Assembly (NCBI RefSeq): GCF_003286595.3
Contig: NZ_CP132985.1
Span: forward strand, 1,550,001 to 1,614,000
Direction of reading: 5' to 3'
Source: Aerococcus mictus
GTDB lineage: Bacteria; Bacillota; Bacilli; Lactobacillales; Aerococcaceae
DNA length: 64,000 bases
Part shown: positions 16,662-26,287 of the stretch, piece by piece
Position numbering within the stretch: position 1 is the first letter of the stretch
Layout of the letters: every line of letters starts with the position of its first letter
Translations under genes and position numbers: made by a program
The notes under the pieces: model-generated
What the model was told of the DNA's origin: nothing
The model's database searches: none
Seen by the model: the letters and a program-made list of their open reading frames with translations, nothing else

Positions 16662-19600
16662 CTAGCTGGTGATTTCTGGAGACTTGCCGTCTTGACCGTC
16701 TTTCACATAGCTTTCATGAACAACAGTGCCGGTTTCTGGATCTTTGACAATAATCTTAGTGCCGGCTTGGTTGCCAGGGGTGTTAGGATCGAGGTCGTCA
16801 ACGCGGCTTGCTTCAACGACTGGCGACTTGCCATCCTTACCGTCCTTCACAGAACCTTCTGCAACGGCTGGTTGAGTGGTGTCTGGCTTGCCAGTCTTAG
16901 GATCTACTGGGTAGAACTTAATCGTGGTCGTGCCATCTTGGCCCTTCTCAACGACTGGCGCAAAGCTCTTGCCATCGATACCGTTCTTACCGTCATTACC
17001 ATCCTTACCGTTGACACCATCTTTGACGAAAGTTTCGCTGATGACCTTACCGGTTTCTGGATCTTTGACCGTAATCTTGGTACCTGGTTGATTATCTGGG
17101 GTATTTGGATCGGCATCTTCAACCCGAGTGCTTTCAACGACTGGCGACTTACCGTCCTTACCGTTCTTAACGGTAGTGGTAGAGTTCACGCTGCCGTCTG
17201 GGTTCTTGGTGGTGATGGTATGGGTACCGTCACCGTTGTCCTTCACTTCGACTATTGGAGACTTGCCATCTTGACCATCCTTACCATCGCGAACGAATTG
17301 GGCAGATACGACTTCATCGTCGGTGAACTTGCCGTCGTTGTTCTTGTCGAAGTAGTTGATGATCCAGCGGCCAGGCTCGCCGGCTGCATTTGGTCCTTCA
17401 ACGACAGTAGTGTAGGCAGACTTGCCGTTTGCCCCGTCTTTGACTGCACCTTCTGCAACAGCTGGTTGGGTCGTGTCCGCTTTACCTGTCTTAGGATCAA
17501 CTGGGTAGAACTTGATGGTCGTTGTGCCATCTTGACCTTTTTCTACAACTGGGGCAAAGGTCTTGCCGTCAACACCATCTTTGCCGTCCTTACCATCGCG
17601 AACGAATTGGGCAGATACGACTTCATCGTCGGTGAACTTACCGTCGCCGTTCTTATCGAAGTAGTTGATAATCCAGCGGCCTAGTTCATTGGCTGCATTT
17701 GGTCCTTCAACAACGGTAGTGTAGGCAGACTTACCGTCTTTGACTGCACCTTCTGCGACAGCTGGTTGGCTGGTGTCTGGCTGACCGGTCTTAGGATCTA
17801 CTGGGTAGAACTTAATCGAGGTTGTACCGTCTGCACCCTTCTCAACAACTGGGGCGAAGGTCTTGCCGTCAGCACCGTCTTTAACTGTTCCTTCTGCAAC
17901 AGCTGGTTGTTCAGTATCGGCCTTGCCAGTCTTAGGATTCACTGGGTAGAACTTGATAGAAGTTGTGCCGTCTTGGCCCTTCGTTACAACAGGAGCGTAA
18001 GTCTTGCCGTTTTGGCCGTCCTTGACTTCTGTTTCACTTGGCGTCCCGTCAACAACATTACCTTGAGCATCACGAACTTGTGGGGTCACCTTGATGATCA
18101 CACCATCGTTAGCATCGTTACGACGTGTTTCAATCTTAGGACTGAGACCGTCCTTGCCATCCTTCACCTTGCCTTCTGCAACAGGGGCTTGAGTCGTGTC
18201 TGGCTGTTTAGTTTCTGGGTTAACTGGGTAGAACTTGATGGTGGTTTCGCCGTCTTTACCTTTTTCGAGGACTGGAGCGAAGGTCTTACCATCTTGGCCA
18301 TCCTTGACGGTTCCTTCTGCTACGGCTGGTTGCGTTTGATCTGCTTTACCAGTTTCAGGGTTGACTGGATAGAACTTAATCGAGGTTGTACCGTCTGCGC
18401 CTTTTTCAAGAACAGGAGCATAGGTCTTACCGTCCTTACCGTCTTTCCCATCTTTACCGTTGCGGACAAATTGGGTGGAAACAATTTCGTCGTCGGTGAA
18501 CTTGCCGTCGCCGTTCTTGTCGAAGTAGTTGATGATCCATTGGCCTGGTTCACCGGCTGCGTTTGGACCTTCAACAACCGTGGTGTAAGCGGACTTACCG
18601 TTGACACCATCTTTGACGGTTCCTTCTGCAACAGCTGGTTTGCTTTCATCAGCCTTACCGGTCTTAGGATCTACTGGGTAGAACTTGATGGTGGTTGTGC
18701 CATCTTCGCCCTTCTTAACGACTGGGGCGTAGCTCTGACCGTCGTTACCATCTTTGACAAAGCTTTCGCTGATGACCTTGTTAGTTTCTGGGTCTTTAAC
18801 CGTCACCTTGGTGCCTGGTTGATTGCCTTCAGTTGTTGGATCGGCGTCTTCTACGCGGGTCGTTTCAACAACTGGGGTCTTACCATCGGTCCCCTTGTCA
18901 CCTTTTTCACCTTTTTCGCCGTCTTTAACGAAGCTTTCGCTAATAACATTGCCGGTTTCTGGGTCTTTGACAGTGACCTTGGTGCCTGGTTGATTGCCTT
19001 CAGTCGTTGGATCGGCGTCTTCTACGCGGGTCGTTTCAACAACTGGGCTCTTGCCGTCTTGGCCATCCTTCACAGTACCTTCAGCAACAGCTGGTTGACT
19101 TTCATCCGCCTTGCCCGTTTCTGGATTCACTGGGTAGAACTTGATGGAGGTTGTGCCATCTGCACCTTTAGTGACAACAGGAGCAAAGGTCTTACCGTTT
19201 TCGCCGTTCTTACCGTCTTGACCTTTCTCACCTGGATCACCTTTTTCACCCTTGTCGCCTTTAGCGCCGTCTTTGACTTGGCCGGTGGCTACTGGGTCCT
19301 TGGTCGTATCAGCTTTACCCTCTGCATTAGCTGGGTAGAACTTAATGGTTGTTACGCCATTGTCACCCTTTTCAACGACTGGAACGTAGGTCTTACCGTT
19401 TTCGCCGTTCTTGCCGTCCTTAACTTCCGTTTCAGTTGGGGTACCGTCTACGACATTACCTTGGGCATCACGAACTTGTGGGGTCACCTTGATGATCACA
19501 CCATCGTTAGTATCGTTGCGACGGGTTTCAACCTTAGGCGTTAGGCCGTCTTTACCGTCCTTAACTTCACCTATCGCAACAGGGTTCTGGGTCTTATCAG

Positions 19601-22600
19601 CCTCACCAGTCTTAGGATCTACTGGGTAGAATTTAATGGTCGTTACGCCATCTTTACCCTTTTCAACCACTGGCGCAAAGGTCTTGCCATCGATACCATC
19701 TGTGACGAAACTTTCGCTAATAACAGCCTTGGTTTCTGGATCTTTGACCACAATCTTAGTACCTGGTTGCTTGCCTTCAATACTTGGATCGGCATCTTCT
19801 ACACGGCTGGTTTCAACGATTGGAGTCTTCCCATCTTTGACTTCACCAGTAGCGACTGGATCTTTGGTCTTGTCGGCTTGACCCTCTGCATTAGCTGGGT
19901 AGAACTTGATGGTGGTGACACCGTCTTTGCCCTTCTCAACAACTGGAACAAAGGTCTTACCGTCTGTACCGTTCTTGCCGTCTAGGCCTTTCTCACCTTG
20001 GTCACCTTTTTCACCCTTGTCGCCTTTAGCCCCGTCTTTGACTTGGCCGGTGGCTACTGGGTCCTTGGTCGTATCAGCTTTACCCTCTGCATTAGCTGGG
20101 TAGAACTTAATGGTTGTTTGTTTGTTAGGCTCATCGCGCTCAACAACTGGAACGTAAGTCTTGCCGTTTTCGCCATTCTTGCCGTCTTTAACTTCCGTTT
20201 CAGTTGGCGTACCGTCGACGACATTACCCTGGTCATCGCGAACTTGTGGGGTGACCTTGATGATGACACCATCGTTGGTATCGTTGCGGCGGGTTTCAAC
20301 CTTAGGCGTTAAGCCGTCCTTACCGTTTTTCCCATCCTTAACTTCGCCAGTTGCGACAGGTTCTTGGGTCGTGTCTGGTTTCTTAGTTTCTGGGTTAACA
20401 GGATAGAACTTGATTGAAGTTGTGCCGTCTTCTCCCTTAGTGATAACTGGAGCATAGGTCTTACCATCTTGACCTGGGTCACCCTTGTCACCTTTAGCGC
20501 CGTCTTTGACTTGGCCTTCAGCGAATGGTTGCTTAGACTTGTCAGGTTGGCCCGTTTGAGGATCCACTGGGTAGAATTTGATGGTGGTGACGCCGTCTTT
20601 GCCTTTTTCAACGACTGGCGCGTAAGTCAGTCCATCCTTACCCTTGTCGCCTTTTTCACCTTTTTCGCCATCTTTAACGAAGCTTTCGCTCAAGACAGTC
20701 TTACCTTCAGGATCTTTAACCGTTACTTTGGTCCCTGGTTGGTCGCCGTCTGTGTTTGGATCAGCGTCGGCTACACGAGCGGTTTCAACGATTGGGCTCT
20801 TGCCGTCTTTACCAGGATCACCCTTGGCTCCGTCTTTAACTTCGCTGGTCACAGGGTCACCATTAACCACTTCACCCTGTTCATTGTAAGAACGTGGGGT
20901 CAGGGTAATGATCACGCCATCGTTAGTTGGGTTACGTTTAACATCCACTAATGGGGTTAAACCATCGCGGCCATTTTGACCTGGGTCACCTTTCTCACCC
21001 TTGTCACCCTTCACGCCATCTTTAACAAAGCTTTCGCTTAGGACTTCTTTGGTGACTGGATCTTTAATGGTGACTTTGGTGCCTGGTTGGTTACCATTTT
21101 CTTTAGGATCAGCGTCGTCCACACGAGTTGTTTCGATCAGTGGGGTTTTGCCATCCTTACCGTCGTTAACTTGACCAGTTGCGACAGGTTTTTGGCTCTT
21201 ATCGGCTTCTCCTGTTGGGGTAGCTGGGTAGAACTTGATGGTTGTGACACCATTTTCGCCCTTCTCTACAACTGGAACAAAAGTCTTGCCGTCTGCACCG
21301 TCTTGGCCTTTTTCGCCTTGGGCACCTTGAGCACCTGTTGCGCCGGTCGCGCCAGTATCACCTTTTTCACCCTTTTCGCCATCTTTTACGACACCTTCAG
21401 CGATTGGCTTTTGAGCCTTATCTGCTGTGCCGTCTGCCTTGGCTGGGTAGAATTTAATGGTGGCTTGTTTGTTAGGCTCATCGCGCTCGACAACTGGAAC
21501 GTAAGACTTGCCGTCTGCACCATCTTTACCCTTCTCACCTTGGGCGCCGGTTGCACCGGTTTCACCCTTTTCGCCGTCTTTTACGATACCTTCAGCGACA
21601 GGTTTTTGGGTCTTGTCGGCTGTGCCATCGGTATTAGCTGGGTAGAATTTGATGGTCGTTTGTTTGCCGGCCTCATCGCGTTCAACAACTGGAACGTAGG
21701 ACTTGCCGTCGACACCATCTTTACCCTTCTCACCTTGGGCACCGGTCGCACCAGTTTCACCCTTTTCACCTTGAGGGCCTTGGATGCCTGGGTCGCCTTT
21801 TTCACCTTTAGCCCCGTCTTTAACTTGACCGGTTGCGATCGGTTGTTGGTCTTTATCAGGCGTGCCATCTTTTTTGGCTGGGTAGAACTTGATATGGGTA
21901 ATACCATCAGTCCCTTTTTCAACAACGGGAACATAGGTCTTGCCGTCAGTACCAGGAGCACCATCTTTAACTTCGCTAGTGGTTGGCGTCCCGTTTTCAG
22001 GTTGACCTTGGGCATTGTAGTGACGTGGCGTTACGGTGATGATAACCCCATCGTTAGCGTCATTACGACGAACATCAACCAGTGGGCTTAAGCCGTCACG
22101 GCCGTCCTTACCTGGAGTACCTTGAGCACCTGGGTCGCCTTTTTCGCCTTGTTCACCCTTAGGCCCTTGTGCGCCGGTATCACCTTTTGGACCTTGGGCG
22201 CCGGTTGCTCCGGTTTCACCTTTGTCACCTTTAGGACCAGCGATACCTTGTGGGCCTTGAGGTCCAACTTCACCGCGTTCGCCTTTTTCACCGTCTTTAA
22301 CAGTACCTTTAGCGACTGGCTCTTTACTTGTATCAGCAGAACCATCTGGATTTGCTGGGTAGAACTTGATGGTAGTTTCTTTCTTAGCTTCGTCGCGGCT
22401 TACAACTGGAACGAAAGATTTACCATCTTCGCCCTTGGCACCTTGAGCACCTGTTGCGCCGGTAGCGCCAGTCTCACCCTTGTCACCCTTAGCGCCGTCT
22501 TGACCGTCTTTAACGATGCCAGTTGCGACAGGGTTTTTAGTGGTGTCAGCAGAACCGTCTGGATTTGCTGGATAGAACTTAATGGTAGTTTCTTTCTTAG

Positions 22601-22680
22601 TTTCATCGCGGTCAACGACTGGAACGTAAGTCTTACCGTCTTCGCCCTTTTCACCCTTAGCGCCTTGTGGTCCGGCTACG
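14980..22680 (-). repeat. Long array of 30-45-residue protein modules inside the surface-protein gene
   Basis: By my count about 23 modules share the core TTIKFYP and end with VKDG. Interleaved with them are about five RRNDxNDGVII modules, seven RVEDADP...QPGTKV modules, three SAYTTVVEGPN modules carrying DKNGDGKFTDDE, many DNGDGTHTITIKNPDG modules and collagen-like GPKGEKG tracts. The modules are shuffled, not tandem in one order. The DNA is highly repetitive, so assembly from short reads may be unsafe here. Confidence 0.85.
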
Positions 22681-24824
22681 CCTGGATCACCTTTCTCACC
22701 TTTCTCACCTTTTGGACCTTGAGGACCGGCAACACCTTGTTCACCTTTTGGACCTTGTTGGCCATCATAGACGAAAGTTTCATTTAAGGTTCTTCCAGTT
22801 GCAGGATCAGTTACGATTACCTTAGTCCCTGGGCGACCATCTTTTTCACCACGTTGGGTTGAAATTTGAGGGGTCCGACCGTCACGAGGAACGATGGTCT
22901 TACCTGGGCGACTAGTCCGGTTACCGTCTTGAACTACAGCTGAAATAATGTCCCCTTCATGTAGTTTTGGAACGGTGATTGTAAAGTTCCCTCGATTGTC
23001 TGTACGTGTAGGATACGTATTATTGCCAATAGTAACGACAATATCCTTATTCGGTTCAGCTAAACCACTAACTGTATTATCTCCTGATAGACGAGGTTCA
23101 ACTACTGGAGGTTCGATTGGTAATTTTTGACCTTCAGGTAGGCCTACCCCGAGTAGGAACTCAGCGTCTACTGGTGGTTTTTCAATTTCGGTACGTGTTC
23201 CAATCTCACCAAGATCAACGCCCTTATAGGTACGGATGGTCTTGATATGCTTGGTAATCCCTTTTTCCCCAGCCTTGACTTCTCTAGTTTCACCAATAGG
23301 CAATTCTGTTGAAGTTTTGTACTTAGTTTGGAAATTAATTGGTGTTCGTTCTACTTTTTCACGAGTACCGAAGTTAATATCTGGGTTAAAGTCACCTTGT
23401 TGAGTACGAGTGTTGTAGAAATAATTGTGACGAGACGCTGGGTCCACATTTGCTGTACCTGCAGCACCCATAGCTGAGTTAAACATCCCAATGGTAGTCT
23501 TATAGTCTAACTTACCATTCCAATCCTTTACAGGAACGGAGAATTTATAAACCAATGGGTAACCGTTCTTAACGTCATAGTTACTTAAAGAATAGTCCGT
23601 ACCCATCGATAAACCAGCATACCCAGTGGCTGCCCCACTTTTCATTTGAACAGTTCTAGGTTGGCGGGATCTATTTCCTGGAACGCTAGCTTGAGCTGGA
23701 ATACCGACTGCTGGATTATAGTTGAAGCCGCTACCTAGTTCAATCCCGAAACGAGGTTGGTGGTTAACCGATCCCCCTAATTGGGCTACCGCTTTTGGAT
23801 CCAAGCGATAAGTCAATTCAAAATCAACCTTATTGGCTGCTCGATTAGGAACTGCTTTTAAGGTGTAATGAGCATTATTTGTTCCATCCGATCCATGGAC
23901 AATCCCATCCCCTTGATGGGTAATCGGTGTATTCGCATTCCCTAAGGCAACAGGGGCTCCCCCAACCCGAACTTCAGTCGGTGTTTCATGTGCGGCATAG
24001 AAGGCAAAGCCTGTACGGCGTTTGTCGCCTGCGTATTGAACGCCGGCCTTGGAGACTTCTTCCATCAACTGACGGCCGTTGCTGACTTTAGATAAATCAA
24101 CGTTCTTAACGATCCCTTCGATCTCTTCGTCGGTATAGATGTCCTTGAGTTCTGTTCTAAGCGCTTCTTGAGGGTTAGCTGCCCCTAAGATGCTCTTAGC
24201 TAAACGGTCGAGGCCTGCATCACGGGCAGCTTCTGCAGAAGCGCCTGGAATTTCAGCTCCTTCAGCTGCCGCATAGTTACCTGCTTGGCTTTGAGGAGTT
24301 TCTTTTTTGTCTGACAATTCACCCACTTCTGGAGACACAGTGTCAGCTGCTTTTTCTTCTTTATTTTCTTTAGCCTGATCAGCTTCAGCTGGGCTTTGAG
24401 CCTTGTCTTCAGCTGCTGGCGCTTCTGTTGCTTCCTCTGCCTTAGCTGGAGCTTCCTCAACAGGTGCTACTTCTGTTGCTGGAGCGACTTCAGCCGCTGG
24501 GGCTGGTTCTGTTTCAGCCTTATCGCTAACAGAATCTGCTGGAGCATTTGCTTCAACTTTTTCTACATTTTCACTCTTAGCGGCATTTTCCAGTATGGCA
24601 CTGGTGTCAGCCGTAAGCGTGTGGGCAGAATCTGCTGGAAGTGAGCTTTCTTCTGTGTGAGCTTCATCAGCGGCAGCGCGAACTACCGAAGCGTCTCCCA
24701 TAAAGAGTAAACCCACAGCAACAGCGACTGAGGCCACTCCTATATTTAAACGTTTGATGCTGTAGCGGTAATAGCGATTGCTATTTTTCTCCCGTAACAG
24801 CTTAAAATTATTTTTTCCTACCAT
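16662..24824 (-). CDS. Giant YSIRK collagen-like surface adhesin, N-terminal 2,720 residues
   Basis: A secreted surface protein. The YSIRK-type signal peptide has YSIKRLNIGVAS at 21-32 and cleavage near 50. Then come an Ala/Glu/Pro-rich stretch (about 55-185), a helical segment, a folded adhesin-like region (about 270-485), a G5-like domain (about 490-555; TELPIGETREVKAGEKG), a bacterial Ig-like domain (about 575-640), and from about 686 collagen-like GXY tracts mixed with 30-45-residue beta modules. Three modules contain an EF-hand-like loop, DKNGDGKFTDDE. The ATG at 24824 has only a weak purine-rich site. The frame ends at an amber codon, and sortase anchor sequences follow in the same frame. 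It probably binds host or bacterial surfaces; the ligand is unknown. Alternatives are readthrough, a true truncation or an error. Confidence 0.85.
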   Translation of the reverse strand: MVGKNNFKLLREKNSNRYYRYSIKRLNIGVASVAVAVGLLFMGDASVVRAAADEAHTEESSLPADSAHTLTADTSAILENAAKSENVEKVEANAPADSVSDKAETEPAPAAEVAPATEVAPVEEAPAKAEEATEAPAAEDKAQSPAEADQAKENKEEKAADTVSPEVGELSDKKETPQSQAGNYAAAEGAEIPGASAEAARDAGLDRLAKSILGAANPQEALRTELKDIYTDEEIEGIVKNVDLSKVSNGRQLMEEVSKAGVQYAGDKRRTGFAFYAAHETPTEVRVGGAPVALGNANTPITHQGDGIVHGSDGTNNAHYTLKAVPNRAANKVDFELTYRLDPKAVAQLGGSVNHQPRFGIELGSGFNYNPAVGIPAQASVPGNRSRQPRTVQMKSGAATGYAGLSMGTDYSLSNYDVKNGYPLVYKFSVPVKDWNGKLDYKTTIGMFNSAMGAAGTANVDPASRHNYFYNTRTQQGDFNPDINFGTREKVERTPINFQTKYKTSTELPIGETREVKAGEKGITKHIKTIRTYKGVDLGEIGTRTEIEKPPVDAEFLLGVGLPEGQKLPIEPPVVEPRLSGDNTVSGLAEPNKDIVVTIGNNTYPTRTDNRGNFTITVPKLHEGDIISAVVQDGNRTSRPGKTIVPRDGRTPQISTQRGEKDGRPGTKVIVTDPATGRTLNETFVYDGQQGPKGEQGVAGPQGPKGEKGEKGDPGVAGPQGAKGEKGEDGKTYVPVVDRDETKKETTIKFYPANPDGSADTTKNPVATGIVKDGQDGAKGDKGETGATGATGAQGAKGEDGKSFVPVVSRDEAKKETTIKFYPANPDGSADTSKEPVAKGTVKDGEKGERGEVGPQGPQGIAGPKGDKGETGATGAQGPKGDTGAQGPKGEQGEKGDPGAQGTPGKDGRDGLSPLVDVRRNDANDGVIITVTPRHYNAQGQPENGTPTTSEVKDGAPGTDGKTYVPVVEKGTDGITHIKFYPAKKDGTPDKDQQPIATGQVKDGAKGEKGDPGIQGPQGEKGETGATGAQGEKGKDGVDGKSYVPVVERDEAGKQTTIKFYPANTDGTADKTQKPVAEGIVKDGEKGETGATGAQGEKGKDGADGKSYVPVVERDEPNKQATIKFYPAKADGTADKAQKPIAEGVVKDGEKGEKGDTGATGATGAQGAQGEKGQDGADGKTFVPVVEKGENGVTTIKFYPATPTGEADKSQKPVATGQVNDGKDGKTPLIETTRVDDADPKENGNQPGTKVTIKDPVTKEVLSESFVKDGVKGDKGEKGDPGQNGRDGLTPLVDVKRNPTNDGVIITLTPRSYNEQGEVVNGDPVTSEVKDGAKGDPGKDGKSPIVETARVADADPNTDGDQPGTKVTVKDPEGKTVLSESFVKDGEKGEKGDKGKDGLTYAPVVEKGKDGVTTIKFYPVDPQTGQPDKSKQPFAEGQVKDGAKGDKGDPGQDGKTYAPVITKGEDGTTSIKFYPVNPETKKPDTTQEPVATGEVKDGKNGKDGLTPKVETRRNDTNDGVIIKVTPQVRDDQGNVVDGTPTETEVKDGKNGENGKTYVPVVERDEPNKQTTIKFYPANAEGKADTTKDPVATGQVKDGAKGDKGEKGDQGEKGLDGKNGTDGKTFVPVVEKGKDGVTTIKFYPANAEGQADKTKDPVATGEVKDGKTPIVETSRVEDADPSIEGKQPGTKIVVKDPETKAVISESFVTDGIDGKTFAPVVEKGKDGVTTIKFYPVDPKTGEADKTQNPVAIGEVKDGKDGLTPKVETRRNDTNDGVIIKVTPQVRDAQGNVVDGTPTETEVKDGKNGENGKTYVPVVEKGDNGVTTIKFYPANAEGKADTTKDPVATGQVKDGAKGDKGEKGDPGEKGQDGKNGENGKTFAPVVTKGADGTTSIKFYPVNPETGKADESQPAVAEGTVKDGQDGKSPVVETTRVEDADPTTEGNQPGTKVTVKDPETGNVISESFVKDGEKGEKGDKGTDGKTPVVETTRVEDADPTTEGNQPGTKVTVKDPETNKVISESFVKDGNDGQSYAPVVKKGEDGTTTIKFYPVDPKTGKADESKPAVAEGTVKDGVNGKSAYTTVVEGPNAAGEPGQWIINYFDKNGDGKFTDDEIVSTQFVRNGKDGKDGKDGKTYAPVLEKGADGTTSIKFYPVNPETGKADQTQPAVAEGTVKDGQDGKTFAPVLEKGKDGETTIKFYPVNPETKQPDTTQAPVAEGKVKDGKDGLSPKIETRRNDANDGVIIKVTPQVRDAQGNVVDGTPSETEVKDGQNGKTYAPVVTKGQDGTTSIKFYPVNPKTGKADTEQPAVAEGTVKDGADGKTFAPVVEKGADGTTSIKFYPVDPKTGQPDTSQPAVAEGAVKDGKSAYTTVVEGPNAANELGRWIINYFDKNGDGKFTDDEVVSAQFVRDGKDGKDGVDGKTFAPVVEKGQDGTTTIKFYPVDPKTGKADTTQPAVAEGAVKDGANGKSAYTTVVEGPNAAGEPGRWIINYFDKNNDGKFTDDEVVSAQFVRDGKDGQDGKSPIVEVKDNGDGTHTITTKNPDGSVNSTTTVKNGKDGKSPVVESTRVEDADPNTPDNQPGTKITVKDPETGKVISETFVKDGVNGKDGNDGKNGIDGKSFAPVVEKGQDGTTTIKFYPVDPKTGKPDTTQPAVAEGSVKDGKDGKSPVVEASRVDDLDPNTPGNQAGTKIIVKDPETGTVVHESYVKDGQDGKSPEITS

Positions 24825-25255
24825 TTTTTCAACTACTTTCTCTATAGCTAGCTAATTAACGTCACATTTTCTATTGGGTCGGGTGACAGTAAAAGTTTTA
24901 CCTTGCCAGTTAAGCAAAAAAATTTAAGGTTTACTAGGTCAATTAGGTATTTTTAATAAAAAAACATTTTTGTACTCAAATTATTATTTTATAAAAAAAT
25001 CGATAAATCGCCAAATAACAGCGTTTATCGATAATTAACTAATTTTTATTTAATAATCGTAAAGATCGAATGTACAATTTCTTGTATTTTTTAACTAGAT
25101 TGGATGTCCTTTAATACACAAAAAATGTAATAATTTGTTCCATATATTATAAAAAACTGATAAATTGCCTACATATTGAGACGCTATTATACATATTTGT
25201 ACTTATCAAAATACAATCAACAGGTACAAAAATAATATTTATAAAATGTAGAATA
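24825..25255 (-). promoter_or_regulatory. AT-rich upstream region of the giant adhesin gene
   Basis: About 430 bp with very high A+T and no gene on either strand. It must contain the adhesin promoter, but many TATAAT-like sequences make a choice arbitrary. One clear structure is an imperfect dyad at 24999-25032 (ATCGATAAA...TTTATCGAT arms around CGC/GCG), which may be an operator. Confidence 0.4.
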
Positions 25256-25302
25256 GAAAAAGCCCTCTGGACTGTCTTATAAAAAAGAGAGTCTAGAGGG
25301 CT
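25256..25302 (-). terminator. Terminator of the transporter/nucleoside hydrolase operon
   Basis: On the minus strand GCCCTCTAGACT pairs with AGTCCAGAGGGC, followed by TTTTT. It closes the operon that ends with the nucleoside hydrolase. Confidence 0.85.
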
Positions 25303-25324
25303 CGATGGATTACTTATATAGTAT

Positions 25325-26287
25325 TTATGTAGGGAGTTTTGCTTCCAAATTGCTAAATGCCTCCATAAGCTGATTAAAATAACGGTCGCGATTAATTTTC
25401 ATCACTACTCGCGCATTAGTCACTTGATCGAAACGTCCCTCCAAGTCAGCCACACAGAGTCCCTGAACCAAGTCACTGTCTGTCACAATGGTCATGGAAG
25501 TCAAGGGTGCTTCCTCCACAAAGTCAGGGTCATAATAGACCATAAAAGCCATGACATCATGGATAACACAGCCGGGTAAGCTCTCCCGCTCTTGGTAGGT
25601 TTTGATCTGACCGTCAAATAAGGCGTGAAAGAGACGGGCTAATTTAGGAAAGTTTTGCTCAATTTTTCCAATAATTTCAGGGCTAAAGACCGCCTGGTAA
25701 CTGGCATCCAAACCACACATGGTAATTGGATTTTGAGGACCAAATTGTTGATAGACCTTCTGGGCCGAATGAGCGTCATAGCCATAGTTAAATTCCGTCA
25801 CCGGCGTCAGCTTACCTTTGTGGATGCCACCGCCCATAGAATAGACCTGACCCAAGTTATTAACTAAGTCGGACTCTTTTTCCAGACAGCGTCCTAAATT
25901 CGTTAACGGCCCTAGGGTCAAAATATCTACCTTTTTAGGATTAGCCTTAACCGCTCGGATAATAAAATCAACCGCACTTTCCTCAGCGAGTAAGGCTTTA
26001 TTGGCTGGAAGGTCCAAAGTTCCCATTCCTCCACCTCCGTGATAGGCCTGGCGCTGGCTCGCTTTAATGACCGGATTCTTGCTGGTATAGACTGAACCAG
26101 AGTACACCGGGGTGTTTAAACCTAGATAGTTTACCAAGCTAGTGGCATTGGCGTTAATCTGGTCTAAGGGCTGGTTTCCCTGAACCGTTGTGAGGCCAAG
26201 GACTTCGATATCAGGCTGAGTAAGGGCGAGTAAGATAGCTAGGCTGTCATCCGTACCGGGATCGGTATCAATAATCACTTGTCGCAT
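25325..26287 (-). CDS. Inosine/uridine-preferring nucleoside hydrolase
   Basis: A 320-residue nucleoside hydrolase that cleaves the N-glycosidic bond of ribonucleosides to a base and ribose. The calcium-binding signature DTDPGTDDSLA is at residues 6-16, and further ligand regions TLGPLTNLG and CVIHDVMAF are intact. The open frame begins at 26311, but GGAGG precedes the ATG at 26287, giving MRQVIIDTDPG. It overlaps the end of the 2H phosphoesterase gene by 20 nt, so the two are translationally coupled. It is the last gene of the long operon. Confidence 0.9.
   Translation of the reverse strand: MRQVIIDTDPGTDDSLAILLALTQPDIEVLGLTTVQGNQPLDQINANATSLVNYLGLNTPVYSGSVYTSKNPVIKASQRQAYHGGGGMGTLDLPANKALLAEESAVDFIIRAVKANPKKVDILTLGPLTNLGRCLEKESDLVNNLGQVYSMGGGIHKGKLTPVTEFNYGYDAHSAQKVYQQFGPQNPITMCGLDASYQAVFSPEIIGKIEQNFPKLARLFHALFDGQIKTYQERESLPGCVIHDVMAFMVYYDPDFVEEAPLTSMTIVTDSDLVQGLCVADLEGRFDQVTNARVVMKINRDRYFNQLMEAFSNLEAKLPT

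Noticed and set aside
16662..16664. Programmed readthrough or pyrrolysine-type recoding of the amber codon
   Set aside because: The context (AGC TAG GAC) lacks a known readthrough signal, no downstream recoding structure stands out, and no amber suppressor tRNA is in the window. A plain nonsense change or error is simpler.
15957..19544. Two very long plus-strand frames (575 and 592 codons) opposite the adhesin gene
   Set aside because: They are antisense shadows of a codon-periodic repetitive gene, rich in Leu, Val, Trp and Phe, with no ribosome sites and no known domains.
14980..22680. Regular repeats that could suggest a CRISPR array
   Set aside because: The repeats are of variable length, in frame, encode protein modules and have no unique spacers.
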